Shown here: positions 15,945-25,570 of the stretch, piece after piece
How the letters are laid out: each line of letters starts with the position of its first letter
Position numbering within the stretch: the first letter of the stretch is position 1
Source: an uncultured Gemmatimonadota bacterium
Lineage (GTDB): Bacteria > Gemmatimonadota > Gemmatimonadetes > Gemmatimonadales > GWC2-71-9
NCBI GenBank assembly: GCA_946480845.1
Contig: CAMLLJ010000011.1
Location: 1 to 25,712 of the forward strand
DNA length: 25,712 bases
Direction of reading: 5' to 3'
The notes under the pieces: generated by a model
Told to the model about the DNA's origin: nothing
The model's database searches: none
Seen by the model: the letters and a program-made list of their open reading frames with translations, nothing else
Made by a program: the position numbers and the translations under genes

Positions 15945-15948
<4 letters not shown>
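14638..15948 (+). CDS. TolC-family outer membrane efflux protein
   Basis: 436 residues with signal peptide [22 protein letters not shown]. The two-fold OEP domain repeat is visible: [21 protein letters not shown] and a long coiled-coil with heptads, then a second half with [35 protein letters not shown]. This forms the trimeric outer-membrane channel of tripartite exporters and type I secretion. A GAGGAG ribosome site at 14623-14628 is nine bases from the ATG at 14638 but touches an upstream in-frame ATG at 14629, so 14638 is the better start. It precedes and overlaps the ATPase gene (ATGA at 15945-15948), which ties it to the ABC components. Confidence 0.92.
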
Positions 15949-16699
<751 letters not shown>

Positions 16700-16700
<1 letters not shown>

Positions 16701-18238
16701 TGCGCATCCGTACCGTCGCAGCCGCCGCACTCGCCACGCTCGCCGCGGCCGGCTGCAAGAAGCAGGAGGAGCAGGTCGTCTACCAGGCCGTCCCGGTCGA
16801 GACGCGCGACATCGTCGTCTCGGTCCAGGCGTCCGGCGCGATCCGCCCCGACACCACCGTCGAGGTCAAGTCGAAGGCCTCGGGCGAGGTGCTCCAGATC
16901 CTGGCCGAGACCGGCCAGCTGGTGAACCGGGGGGACATGCTGGTGCGGATCGACCCGCGCATCCCCCAGAACAACCTGGCGCAGGCACAGGCGGAGCTGG
17001 AGGTGGCCCGCGCGCAGCTGCAGAACGCGCTGAGCCAGAAGAAGCGCGCCGACGAGCTGTTCGCCAGCAAGTCGATCACCGAGCAGGAGCACGAGACGGC
17101 CACGCTGGCCTACGCCAACGCGCGCGCCGCGGTGGTCCGGAGCCAGGTGTCCCTCGACAACGCGCGCATCCAGCTCGCCGACGCCAACGTCCGCGCGCCG
17201 ATCACCGGCACCATCATCGAGAAGACGGTCGAGCGCGGCACGCTGATCACCTCGGCCACGGGCAACGTGAGCGGCGGCACCATCCTGCTCAAGATGGCCG
17301 ACCTCGAGCTGGTGCAGGTGCGGACGCTGGTGGACGAGACGGACATCGGCAAGATCCAGCCCGGCCTGGCCGCCACGGTCACCGTCGATGCCTATCCGAG
17401 CCGGCCCTTCGAGGGCGAGGTGCTCAAGGTCGAGCCGCTGGCCGAGGTGCAGCAGAACGTGACGATGTTCCCGGTGCTGGTGCGCATCCAGAACCGCGGC
17501 GGGCTGCTCAAGCCGGGCATGAACACCGAGGTCGAAATCCACGTGGGCCGGCGCGAGGGGGTGCTCGCGGTGCCCAACGCCGCGCTCCGCACCCAGCGCG
17601 ACGTGGCGTCGGCGGCGCAGGTGCTCGGCCTCGACCCCGAGGACGTGCAGACGCAGATCGCGGCGGCCCAGCAGCGCCCGGCGGGCGGCACCGACACGGC
17701 GGGCCAGCGCGCCTCGCTGGGCGCGGCCACGCCGCGCGCGGCCGGCGACACCGGCGCCGCCGCGGCCGGCAACTCGATGACGCTCCCCAGCGGGCAGACG
17801 GTGAAGCTGCCCGAGGGCGTCACCGAGGCGCAGATCCGCGCCATCATGCAGAAGCGCATGAGCGGCCAGGAGCCGACGGCGCAGGAGCGCGCCCTGCTCC
17901 GCACCGTGTTCCAGGGGATGCAGCGGGCCGGCGGGCGGGGCGCCCGCCAGGGCGCGGCCGACCCGCAGTTCGGCGGGAACTACATCGTGTTCGTGAAGCG
18001 CGGCGACCGGCCCGAGCCGGTGCCCATCCGGACCGGCCTCACCGACCTGGACTACAGCGAGGTCGCCTCGGGGCTCGCGGCCGGTGACTCGGTGATGATC
18101 CTGCCGAGCGCGAGCCTGGTGCAGTCGCAGCAGGAGTTCCAGCAGCGGGTCAACCAGATGACCGGCGGCGGCGGGGTGCCCGGGATGAGCAACCAGCCTC
18201 GCAACGCGCCGACCCCGGCCCGTCAGGGCGGGAGGTAG
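16700..18238 (+). CDS. Lipoprotein periplasmic adaptor, MacA-like, with large insertion
   Basis: 512 residues. The N-terminus (MRIRTVAAAALATLAAAGC) ends in a lipobox with C19, so it is probably a lipoprotein. The lipoyl/barrel-sandwich halves lie near 45-87 (ASGEVLQILAETGQLVNRGD) and 163-180 (NVRAPITGTIIEKTVERG), flanking a coiled-coil hairpin (about 90-160). The beta-barrel domain follows (VDETDIGKIQPGLAATVTVDAYP) and then the VPNAALR stretch where MacA-type adaptors enter the membrane-proximal domain. There, residues about 301-426 are an extra 125-residue segment rich in Gln, Ala and Gly, containing a helical stretch (LPEGVTEAQIRAIMQKRMS). The chain resumes with YIVFVKRGDRPEPVPIRTGL. It links the permease to the TolC-like channel. 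Confidence 0.9.
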
Positions 18239-18240
18239 CG

Positions 18241-19455
<1,215 letters not shown>

Positions 19456-19475
19456 CGGCCGCTGCACCAGCCAGC

Positions 19476-19513
19476 AAAGGCACGGGGGACGCGCAGTCGT
19501 CCTTCGTGCCTTT
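19476..19513 (+). terminator. Probable Rho-independent terminator after the exporter operon
   Basis: A 15-bp stem (19476-19490 with 19499-19513, including two G-U pairs) encloses an 8-base loop. The 3' arm ends in TTT and is followed by CTGGTTTCCC, a modest T-rich tail. It sits 20 bases after the permease stop and is the clearest terminator in the window. Confidence 0.75.
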
Positions 19514-19526
19514 CTGGTTTCCCGGT

Positions 19527-19534
19527 TAGATTGT
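19527..19534 (+). promoter_or_regulatory. Candidate -7 element (TAGATTGT) for the DUF5916 gene
   Basis: TAGATT lies just after the terminator and 33 bases before the GTG at 19566, fitting the TAnnTT pattern. It would start a new transcript after the exporter operon ends. Confidence 0.4.
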
Positions 19535-19565
19535 CTCCCGACCCGACCACAGACCCGGACCTCCC

Positions 19566-21830
19566 GTGCATAGCCTGCTGCTCCTCGCCCTCGTCCAGGA
19601 CCCCGGCACCGCCCGCGCGGCGCGGCCGACCGTCGAGATTCCCCGGATCGAGGCGCAGGTCGCCGTGGACGGCGTCCTCGACGAGCCGGCCTGGGCCCAG
19701 GCGGCCCGGCTCACGGGATTCCGCCAGTACCAGCCCGTGGACGGGCGCCCCGCCGAGGAGCAGACCGACGTCCTGGTCTGGTATTCACCGACGGCGATCC
19801 ACTTCGGGATCATCGCGCGCGACCGGAACCCCGGCTCCATCCGCGCCACCGTGGCCGACCGCGACGATCTCGATCAGGAGGACCGGGTCACCATCTACCT
19901 GGACACCTTCAACGACCAGCGCCGCGCCTTCTTCTTCGGCGTGAACCCGCTCGGGGCGCAGGAAGACGGCGTGCGGAGCGAGGGGCAGCTGAGCCCGGGC
20001 CAGCTCGCGGCTGGGAGCACCGACCGCAACCCGGACTACGTCTGGCAGTCGAAGGGCCGCACCACGCCGGAGGGCTACGAAGTCGAGGTCCGCATCCCCT
20101 TCAAGAGCCTCCGCTTCCGCGGCGGCGGCCCGCAGGACTGGGGGCTCAACATCGTGCGCGTCACCCAGCGCACCGGCTACGAGGACACCTGGGCCGACAC
20201 CCGCCGCGCAAGCTCGAGCTTTCTCACCCAGAGCGGCACGCTCGCGGGCCTGCATGACCTCGAGCGCGGCATCGTCACCGAGCTGTCGCCGTTCGTCACG
20301 GCGAGCCTGGGCGGCGTGCGCGACCCGTCCACCGGCGTCTTCGACCGCGGTGACGTGGACCCGAGCGCGGGCGCCAACCTCCGGCTCGGCTTCACCAACT
20401 TCGCGCTCGATGCCACGGTGAATCCCGACTTCAGCACCGTCGAGTCCGACGAGGGCCAGGTCACCGTCAACGAGCGGTTCGCCCTCTTCTTCCCCGAGAA
20501 GCGCCCCTTCTTCCTCGAGGGGATCGAGCTGTTCGCCACCCCCAACCAGCTGGTCTACACCCGGCGCATCAACGACCCGATCGCCGGCGCCAAGATGACG
20601 GGCAAGTTCGGCCGCCTCGCCACGGCCTACCTCGCGGCGCTGGATGAGACCGGCGAGGACGACGCGCTCTTCAACATCGGGCGGCTGCGCTACGACCTGG
20701 GATCGGCGTCGACGGGCGGGCTCACCTACACCGACCGGATCGCGGGCGATGCCTACAATCGCGTCGCCTCCGCGGATGCGCACATCGTCTTCGCGCGGCT
20801 CTACTTCCTCGAGGGGCAGCTGGGCAATTCCTGGACGCGTGACGACGCGGGCTCGCGCAACGGCGCGATCTGGAAGGCGGAGTTCGACCGGACGGGGCGG
20901 AGCTGGGGCTTCAACTACCGGCTCAACGGGATCGCGCCGGAGTTCGCGACCCAGTCGGGGTTCGTGAACCGGACCGGGATCGTGAACGGGAGCGCCTTCA
21001 ACCGGCTCTCCTTCTACGGCGGCCGCGGGGCGCTGATCGAGCAGTTCACCACCTTCTTCGGCGTGAACCGGCTCTGGGACTACGACGACTTCTCGCTCGG
21101 CGATGCCATCGAGGGCGATGAGGAGATCAACACCCGCTACAACTTCCGCGGCGGCTGGTCGGCGAGCGCCGGCCTCGAGCGCCGGTTCTACTTCTTCGAT
21201 CCGGCGAGCTTCGGCGGCTACGAGGTGTCGGGGCCGGGCGGGCCGCTGCCGTTCGTGCCCGCGGAGAAGGTGACGGGGCAGCTCGCCGTGTCGGCCTCGG
21301 TGAGCACGCCCACCTTCCAGTCCTTCTCGGCCAGCGTGAACGCGGGCTTCGGCCAGGCGCCGATCTTCGCCGAGGCGGCGGAGGGACACGGGATGGAGCT
21401 GGGGGCATCGCTCACGGTGCGGCCGGTGAGCTCGGTCCGCGCCACCGGCAGCGTCAACTACTTCCGCCTGGCCCGCGACCGCGACGACAGCGAGTTCGCC
21501 CGCGCGATCATCCCCCGGCTCAAGGTGGAGTTCCAGCCCTCACGCGCGTTCTTCTTCCGCTTCATCGGCGAGTACCGCGCCGAGCGGCAGGCCGCGCTCC
21601 GGAACGCCACCGACGGGGCGCCGATCCTGGTCGCCGGCAGCACCGACACCGGCCGCGACGACAACCTCTTCCGGATCGACTGGCTCGCCGCCTACGAGCC
21701 GACACCGGGCACGGCGCTCTACTTCGGCTACGGGTCCACGCTGCAGGACAGCGGTGCGCTGAGCTTCAGCAACGTGCGCAGGAACGAGGACGCCTTCTTC
21801 CTCAAGGCGGCCTACCTCATCCGGCGGTAG
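19566..21830 (+). CDS. CBM9/DUF5916 domain protein, secreted
   Basis: 754 residues. The N-terminal region (about 22-200) is a carbohydrate-binding-module-9-like fold: IDGVLDEPAWAQA-like sequence (VAVDGVLDEPAWAQAARL), VWYSPTAIHFGIIARDRNP, DDLDQEDRVTIYLDTF. The remainder matches DUF5916, a long beta-rich region rich in aromatic residues and alternating hydrophobic strands (NVFRIDWLAAYEPTPGTALYFGYGS-like ending), suggesting an outer-membrane beta-barrel. The end of the protein (YLIRR) is compatible with this. The start is GTG at 19566, giving a short hydrophobic leader (HSLLLLALVQ) without basic residues, so the signal peptide is weak. The function of DUF5916 proteins is not known; an outer-membrane or glycan-related role is guessed. 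Confidence 0.85.
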   Translation: MHSLLLLALVQDPGTARAARPTVEIPRIEAQVAVDGVLDEPAWAQAARLTGFRQYQPVDGRPAEEQTDVLVWYSPTAIHFGIIARDRNPGSIRATVADRDDLDQEDRVTIYLDTFNDQRRAFFFGVNPLGAQEDGVRSEGQLSPGQLAAGSTDRNPDYVWQSKGRTTPEGYEVEVRIPFKSLRFRGGGPQDWGLNIVRVTQRTGYEDTWADTRRASSSFLTQSGTLAGLHDLERGIVTELSPFVTASLGGVRDPSTGVFDRGDVDPSAGANLRLGFTNFALDATVNPDFSTVESDEGQVTVNERFALFFPEKRPFFLEGIELFATPNQLVYTRRINDPIAGAKMTGKFGRLATAYLAALDETGEDDALFNIGRLRYDLGSASTGGLTYTDRIAGDAYNRVASADAHIVFARLYFLEGQLGNSWTRDDAGSRNGAIWKAEFDRTGRSWGFNYRLNGIAPEFATQSGFVNRTGIVNGSAFNRLSFYGGRGALIEQFTTFFGVNRLWDYDDFSLGDAIEGDEEINTRYNFRGGWSASAGLERRFYFFDPASFGGYEVSGPGGPLPFVPAEKVTGQLAVSASVSTPTFQSFSASVNAGFGQAPIFAEAAEGHGMELGASLTVRPVSSVRATGSVNYFRLARDRDDSEFARAIIPRLKVEFQPSRAFFFRFIGEYRAERQAALRNATDGAPILVAGSTDTGRDDNLFRIDWLAAYEPTPGTALYFGYGSTLQDSGALSFSNVRRNEDAFFLKAAYLIRR

Positions 21831-21836
21831 GGTGAC

Positions 21837-21861
21837 GGCGGCAGGGCACCTCCCTGCCGCC
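21837..21861. terminator. Bidirectional hairpin between convergent genes
   Basis: GGCGGCAGGG (21837-21846) and CCCTGCCGCC (21852-21861) are exact complements around a 5-base loop. It lies between the 3' ends of the DUF5916 gene and the molybdoenzyme gene. There is no T-run, so termination strength is uncertain. Confidence 0.6.
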
Positions 21862-21868
21862 CGCGACC

Positions 21869-22624
21869 TCAGAGCCCCGCCAGCCAGGGATAGCCGCGGT
21901 CCTCCCAGTACCCTCCCGGCTTCTCCTTCGTGAAGGTCACCCGCGTCAGGTACTTGGTCATCTTGTAGCCAAGCTTCACCGGCGCATAGAGGCGCGCCGG
22001 TGCGCCATGCTCGGCGGTGAGCGGCCTGTCGTTGTACGCATGCGCGATGATCGTCTGCGGGTGCATCGCCGACTCGAGGTCCCAGCCGTTCATGTAGGCC
22101 TCGCCGGACCGGTCCACGTCGAACGAATCGAAGCGGATGAACCGGGCGTCGGCGGTGGGCTCGACCATCGCCGCGATCGCGCTCATGGGCACTCCCGCCC
22201 ACGATCCGATCGTGGTCCATCCTTCCACGCAGTGGTGCTTCACCGTGTAGCTGACCGCCGGGAGCGCCTGCAGCATCGGGAGGGTGAACCTGGCCGGCTT
22301 CCGCACCAGCCCGCCGACCTCGAGACTCCACGGGGCGCCCGCCGGCAGCCGCGGCAGCTCAGGTCCGACGTGATAGGCGGGCATGAGCCGGCTCCGGGCG
22401 CTCACCCGATACTCCTTCGCGAGCCGGCGGTTGGAATGGAGCAGGTGCTCGCCCACCCAGTCGTTGACGCGGGAGACCGCCAGCAGCTTCGGTCGGAGGA
22501 GCTCTCCGCCGTCCCAGCCGCAGGCGGCCGCGAGCGAAGCCGGCCCGGCCACCATGCCGAGCCGCAGGAAGGCGCGGCGGTCGAGACCGGCGGTCTCGTT
22601 GCCCGTACCGTCGTGGTCAGCCAT
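21869..22624 (-). CDS. Sulfite-oxidase-fold molybdopterin oxidoreductase (YedY/MsrP-like), Tat-exported
   Basis: 251 residues. A Tat signal with twin arginines (R16-R17 in LDRRAFLRLGMVAG) and a following hydrophobic run ends near AAAC35; Cys35 might be a lipidation site. The molybdopterin domain has the Mo-ligand cysteine C132 in KHHCVEGWT, followed by the WAGVP, DSFDVDR, EHGAPARLYAPVKLGYK and TKYLTRV motifs of the family. Relatives include YedY/MsrP, which repairs oxidised methionine in periplasmic proteins, and plant-type sulfite oxidases. It overlaps the cytochrome gene by 8 bases, which fits a MsrPQ-like pair. The natural substrate is not shown by the sequence. Confidence 0.88.
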   Translation of the reverse strand: MADHDGTGNETAGLDRRAFLRLGMVAGPASLAAACGWDGGELLRPKLLAVSRVNDWVGEHLLHSNRRLAKEYRVSARSRLMPAYHVGPELPRLPAGAPWSLEVGGLVRKPARFTLPMLQALPAVSYTVKHHCVEGWTTIGSWAGVPMSAIAAMVEPTADARFIRFDSFDVDRSGEAYMNGWDLESAMHPQTIIAHAYNDRPLTAEHGAPARLYAPVKLGYKMTKYLTRVTFTKEKPGGYWEDRGYPWLAGL

Positions 22625-23294
22625 GGCTCGGATGCCTCCCCCGGTACCAGCCGGTGATCATCCCGCGGAGCGATGCGGGGTCCGCCGCGAACACGAGCAC
22701 CACGTGCAGGATGGTGAACCCGATGAAGAGCCAGACGGCGATGAAGTGCCAGTAGCGCGCCAGCTCGTAGCCGCCGAAGAGCGCGGTAAGCCAGGCGAGC
22801 TGCACCGGCTTGTAGATGGCGAACCCGCTCAGCGCCGCAATGGCGCCGAGCGCGACGATGAAGGTGTAGGCCGCCTTCTGCAGCGCGTTGTGCTTGCCCT
22901 GGGGCGGATGCTCGCGGCGGAGGCGCAGGTAGTAGGCCTGCATGGCGAGCGCCGGCTTCACGTCGCGGGGGCGGAAGAGCAGCGACCGCCATTCGCCGGA
23001 GCCGGCGAGGAACGCGAGGTAGACGAGCCCCGTGATCACGAACGGCCAGGCGAGGGCGAAGTGCCAGTTGAGCCCGCCGGCAAGCCAGCCGCCGAGGCGC
23101 GCCCACTCGGGAAACCGCGCGGAATCGAGCGGATTGGGCACCGCGTAAACGCCGTTCTTCTGGCCGATGTGCGGGAAGGCGAGGTAGATCTGCAGCCCGC
23201 TCGCGATCATGCCGGCCAGCAGCACGGCGTTGAGCCAGTGCGCCAGCCGGACGATGCCATGGTGCCGCTTCACGCCTCGGGGGGACGGGTCCAT
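22617..23294 (-). CDS. b-type cytochrome, four-helix (cytochrome b561/hydrogenase-subunit type)
   Basis: 225 residues with four predicted membrane helices: about 14-38, 78-98, 142-161, 183-203. Histidines suited to bind two hemes are H19 (RLAHWLN), H78 (NWHFALAW), H183 (RYWHFIAVW) and H197 (ILHVVLV). This is the Ni/Fe-hydrogenase-type b-cytochrome fold, not the YedZ ferric-reductase fold. It would pass electrons from the quinone pool to the overlapping molybdoenzyme. The ATG at 23294 has GGAG six bases before it, so I prefer it to the ATG at 23306, which lies upstream without a ribosome site. Confidence 0.88.
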   Translation of the reverse strand: MDPSPRGVKRHHGIVRLAHWLNAVLLAGMIASGLQIYLAFPHIGQKNGVYAVPNPLDSARFPEWARLGGWLAGGLNWHFALAWPFVITGLVYLAFLAGSGEWRSLLFRPRDVKPALAMQAYYLRLRREHPPQGKHNALQKAAYTFIVALGAIAALSGFAIYKPVQLAWLTALFGGYELARYWHFIAVWLFIGFTILHVVLVFAADPASLRGMITGWYRGRHPSHG

Positions 23295-23337
23295 CGGCAT
23301 CTCCATTCGGGATGACTACCGGAACGCCCGGCCCGGC

Positions 23338-24132
23338 TCAGCGGTTCCGGCCCTGGTCGGCCGGGGACGCATCGGCCGCTCCGCAGGGGACGATGGCCGA
23401 CGGGTCGGGGAGGCGGTCGGGCGGCTCGAAGACGGCCAGGTACGCTTCTCCGGGCGTCAGCAGGTAGTAGGCGACCCGCCGGTACCCGACCGCCTCGAAC
23501 TCGCACTCGAGTCGGTCGGGATCGACCCCGTACTGCACCGACTGCCGGTCGAAGCCGATCACGCCCACCCGACCTCCCGCCGCCAGCGCGCCGGCGAGCC
23601 GGTAGAGGAATTCGTAGGGGCCGGGGATCTGGTGATAGGCGTGCGCCACCAGCGCCACGTCCACCGAGCCCGGGGGCAGCGCCGGATCGTTGGGGTACCC
23701 CTGGACCGGAATGATGTTGAGGAGCCGCTCCCGGTCCGCCCGCGCGCTGATCCGCGCGAGCCGCGCCGGATCGTTCTCCTGGGCATAGACCAGCGATGCC
23801 GGTCCGAGGCGCGCCGCGAGCCGGATCGCGTAGTAGCCGGTGCCGGCGCCGATGTCGGCGACCCGCATCCCCGGCGCGAGGCGCAGCGCGTCGATCACGT
23901 ACTCGGCCTCGCCGTCCCGGTCGCGGCGGCGCTCGTCGCCTGCGGTCTCGAAGAGCGGGGAGGCCACGGCCCGGCCGGCGGCGGGGAACGCCACGTCCTC
24001 GACTCGCCTGGCGGGCGCGCTGCCCGCGTGAACGCACCCCGCGGACGAAAGCAGCAGCAGCGCCGAGACGGCGCGTGCAGGCGACGTTCGGGGCGGCCTT
24101 GCGCGCGCTCCCTGCGCGCGCCACAATTGCAT
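23338..24132 (-). CDS. SAM-dependent methyltransferase-fold protein with lipoprotein-like signal
   Basis: 264 residues. The N-terminus has a basic stretch, a hydrophobic run and SSAGC with Cys33 (ALLLLSSAGCVHAG), a plausible lipobox. A class I methyltransferase domain follows: motif I VADIGAGTGYYAIRL (D93, GAGTG 95-99), then VYAQENDP (motif II region with acidic residue), VDVALVAHAYHQI and the GGRVGVIGFD strand. It resembles predicted methyltransferases such as COG4798 that also carry signal peptides. The start at 24132 follows a G-rich stretch (GGGGG). It is the first gene of the minus-strand operon with the cytochrome and molybdoenzyme. A secreted methyltransferase lacks an obvious SAM source, so the activity is uncertain. 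Confidence 0.8.
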   Translation of the reverse strand: MQLWRAQGARARPPRTSPARAVSALLLLSSAGCVHAGSAPARRVEDVAFPAAGRAVASPLFETAGDERRRDRDGEAEYVIDALRLAPGMRVADIGAGTGYYAIRLAARLGPASLVYAQENDPARLARISARADRERLLNIIPVQGYPNDPALPPGSVDVALVAHAYHQIPGPYEFLYRLAGALAAGGRVGVIGFDRQSVQYGVDPDRLECEFEAVGYRRVAYYLLTPGEAYLAVFEPPDRLPDPSAIVPCGAADASPADQGRNR

Positions 24133-24166
24133 CCCCCGGCCCCTCTCCCGCCTCCCCGTGGAGCTC

Positions 24167-25162
24167 ATGTCGCGATCCGTAATCCTCGGCACCGGTTTCG
24201 CCGTGCCCGATCAGGTGGTGACCAACGACGACCTCACCTCGCGGATGGACACGAGCGACGAATGGATCCGCACGCGCACCGGCATCCAGGAGCGCCGCTG
24301 GGTGCGGGAAGGCGAAACCGGCGCGGGGCTCGCGCTCGCCGCGAGCCGGAACGCGCTCGACGCCGCCGGCGTCGGCGTGGGCGACATCGACGCCATCGTA
24401 CTCGCCACCTCAACGCCCGACCACTTCGCGCCGGGCACCGGGGTGTACCTCCAGCAACTGCTCGGGGCCGGCCCGATTCCCGCGCTCGACGTGCGCGCGC
24501 AGTGCAGCGGGTTCATCTACGCGCTCTCGGTGGCGGACGCATGGATCCGCGCCGGCTCCTACCGCACGATCCTGGTGGTCGGGGCCGAGGTGCAGTCCAC
24601 CGGCATGGACGTGAGCAGCGCGGGGCGCAACACCGCCGTGATCTTCGCCGACGGCGCCGGCGCCGTCGTCCTCGGACGGGGCGACTCGGCGGACCGCGGG
24701 TTCCTCGGCTTCGACCTGCACTCCGATGGACAGTACGCCGAAAAGCTCTGGGTGGATGCGCCGGGTTCGATGTACCATCCCCGCATCACGAAGGAACATA
24801 TCGATGCCGGCCGCCACCTGCTCCAGATGGACGGCAAGGAGGTGTTCCGCCACGCCGTATCGCGGATGCCGGAGTCGGTGCAGGCGCTGCTCGCCGCTCA
24901 GGGCCTCACCACGGCGGACATCGGGCTCCTCCTCCCCCACCAGGCCAACCTCCGCATCTCCGAGATGGTGCAGAAGTCCCTCGGCCTGCGCGATGACCAG
25001 GTATTCAACAACATCATGCGCTACGGCAACACCACCGCCGCGACGATCCCGATCCTGCTCGACGAATGCGTGCGGGCGGGCCGGATCGGGCGCGGGGACC
25101 TGGTAGTGATGACGGCCTTCGGATCCGGGTTCATGTGGGGGAGCGCCGCCATGCGGTGGTAG
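24167..25162 (+). CDS. fabH: 3-oxoacyl-ACP synthase III (KAS III)
   Basis: 331 residues, the normal length. The enzyme condenses acetyl-CoA (or branched acyl-CoA) with malonyl-ACP to start fatty-acid synthesis. The catalytic triad is complete: C113 in RAQCSGFIY, H258 in LLLPHQANLRI, N288 in RYGNTTAATIP. The GFG-like end (AFGSGFMWGSAAMRW) and the DTSDEWIRTRTGIQERR start are conserved. The ATG at 24167 has GGAG three bases before it; a GTG at 24158 in the same frame is less likely. The gene is divergent from the methyltransferase gene with only 34 bases between the starts. Confidence 0.95.
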   Translation: MSRSVILGTGFAVPDQVVTNDDLTSRMDTSDEWIRTRTGIQERRWVREGETGAGLALAASRNALDAAGVGVGDIDAIVLATSTPDHFAPGTGVYLQQLLGAGPIPALDVRAQCSGFIYALSVADAWIRAGSYRTILVVGAEVQSTGMDVSSAGRNTAVIFADGAGAVVLGRGDSADRGFLGFDLHSDGQYAEKLWVDAPGSMYHPRITKEHIDAGRHLLQMDGKEVFRHAVSRMPESVQALLAAQGLTTADIGLLLPHQANLRISEMVQKSLGLRDDQVFNNIMRYGNTTAATIPILLDECVRAGRIGRGDLVVMTAFGSGFMWGSAAMRW

Positions 25163-25189
25163 GCGGGGAACTGAAACCATCCTCCTGCT

Positions 25190-25206
25190 TGTTCCGTATT
25201 GGAACA
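25190..25206. promoter_or_regulatory. Perfect palindrome TGTTCC-GTATT-GGAACA, candidate operator
   Basis: Two exact 6-base arms around a 5-base A/T-rich spacer, 28 bases after the fabH stop and 32 bases before the ATG at 25239. The half-site style and promoter-range location fit a dimeric repressor site. No regulator gene for it is in the window. Confidence 0.4.
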
Positions 25207-25238
25207 CGAATCGAACGCCCTATCAGGAGGCTTCACGC

Positions 25239-25544
25239 ATGTTGGGTTCCCTGCTGGAGATAGCCCTGCTCGGCGGCACACTGCTGCTGGGCATCGGCGG
25301 GTACGTCATCAGCCGCAATTTCGTCCGCCGCCGGCTCCGCTTCGTGGACGCCATCCGTTCGCCGTTCGCCCCGATTGCGGCCGGGGTGATCGCCTTTCTC
25401 GTGGCGTGGCCGATCAGCTGGCTCCCGCTCATCTCGGTGACGCCGGCCGTCGTCCTCGGCTTTGCCTGCGCGTTCGGCACCGCGAGCGGGGTGCGCGCGC
25501 TCCGGCGCGGCGAGCTGCACAGTGGGCGGCAGCTCATGCCCTGA
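25239..25544 (+). CDS. Small membrane protein, unknown
   Basis: 101 residues with three predicted hydrophobic segments, about 3-24, 44-62 and 66-84. Basic residues cluster between the first and second (RNFVRRRLR) and after the third (RALRRGELHSGR), which places the loops in the cytosol. A strong ribosome site, AGGAGG at 25225-25230, is 8 bases from the ATG, in contrast to many genes here that lack one. It follows a palindrome that may be an operator. I do not recognise the family. Confidence 0.75.
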   Translation: MLGSLLEIALLGGTLLLGIGGYVISRNFVRRRLRFVDAIRSPFAPIAAGVIAFLVAWPISWLPLISVTPAVVLGFACAFGTASGVRALRRGELHSGRQLMP

Positions 25545-25558
25545 GCGCCCGGCGCCGC

Positions 25559-25566
25559 TATGTTTG
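25559..25566 (+). promoter_or_regulatory. Perfect TAnnTTTG element 4 bases before the last gene
   Basis: TATGTTTG matches all fixed positions of the Bacteroidota -7 consensus and is followed by CGGC and the ATG at 25571. This repeats the arrangement at 8285-8292. The flanking GCCGC (25554-25558) and GCGGC (25566-25570) can pair, and GTTTGC (25562-25567) is inverted as GCAAAC (25574-25579). Confidence 0.5.
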
Positions 25567-25570
25567 CGGC

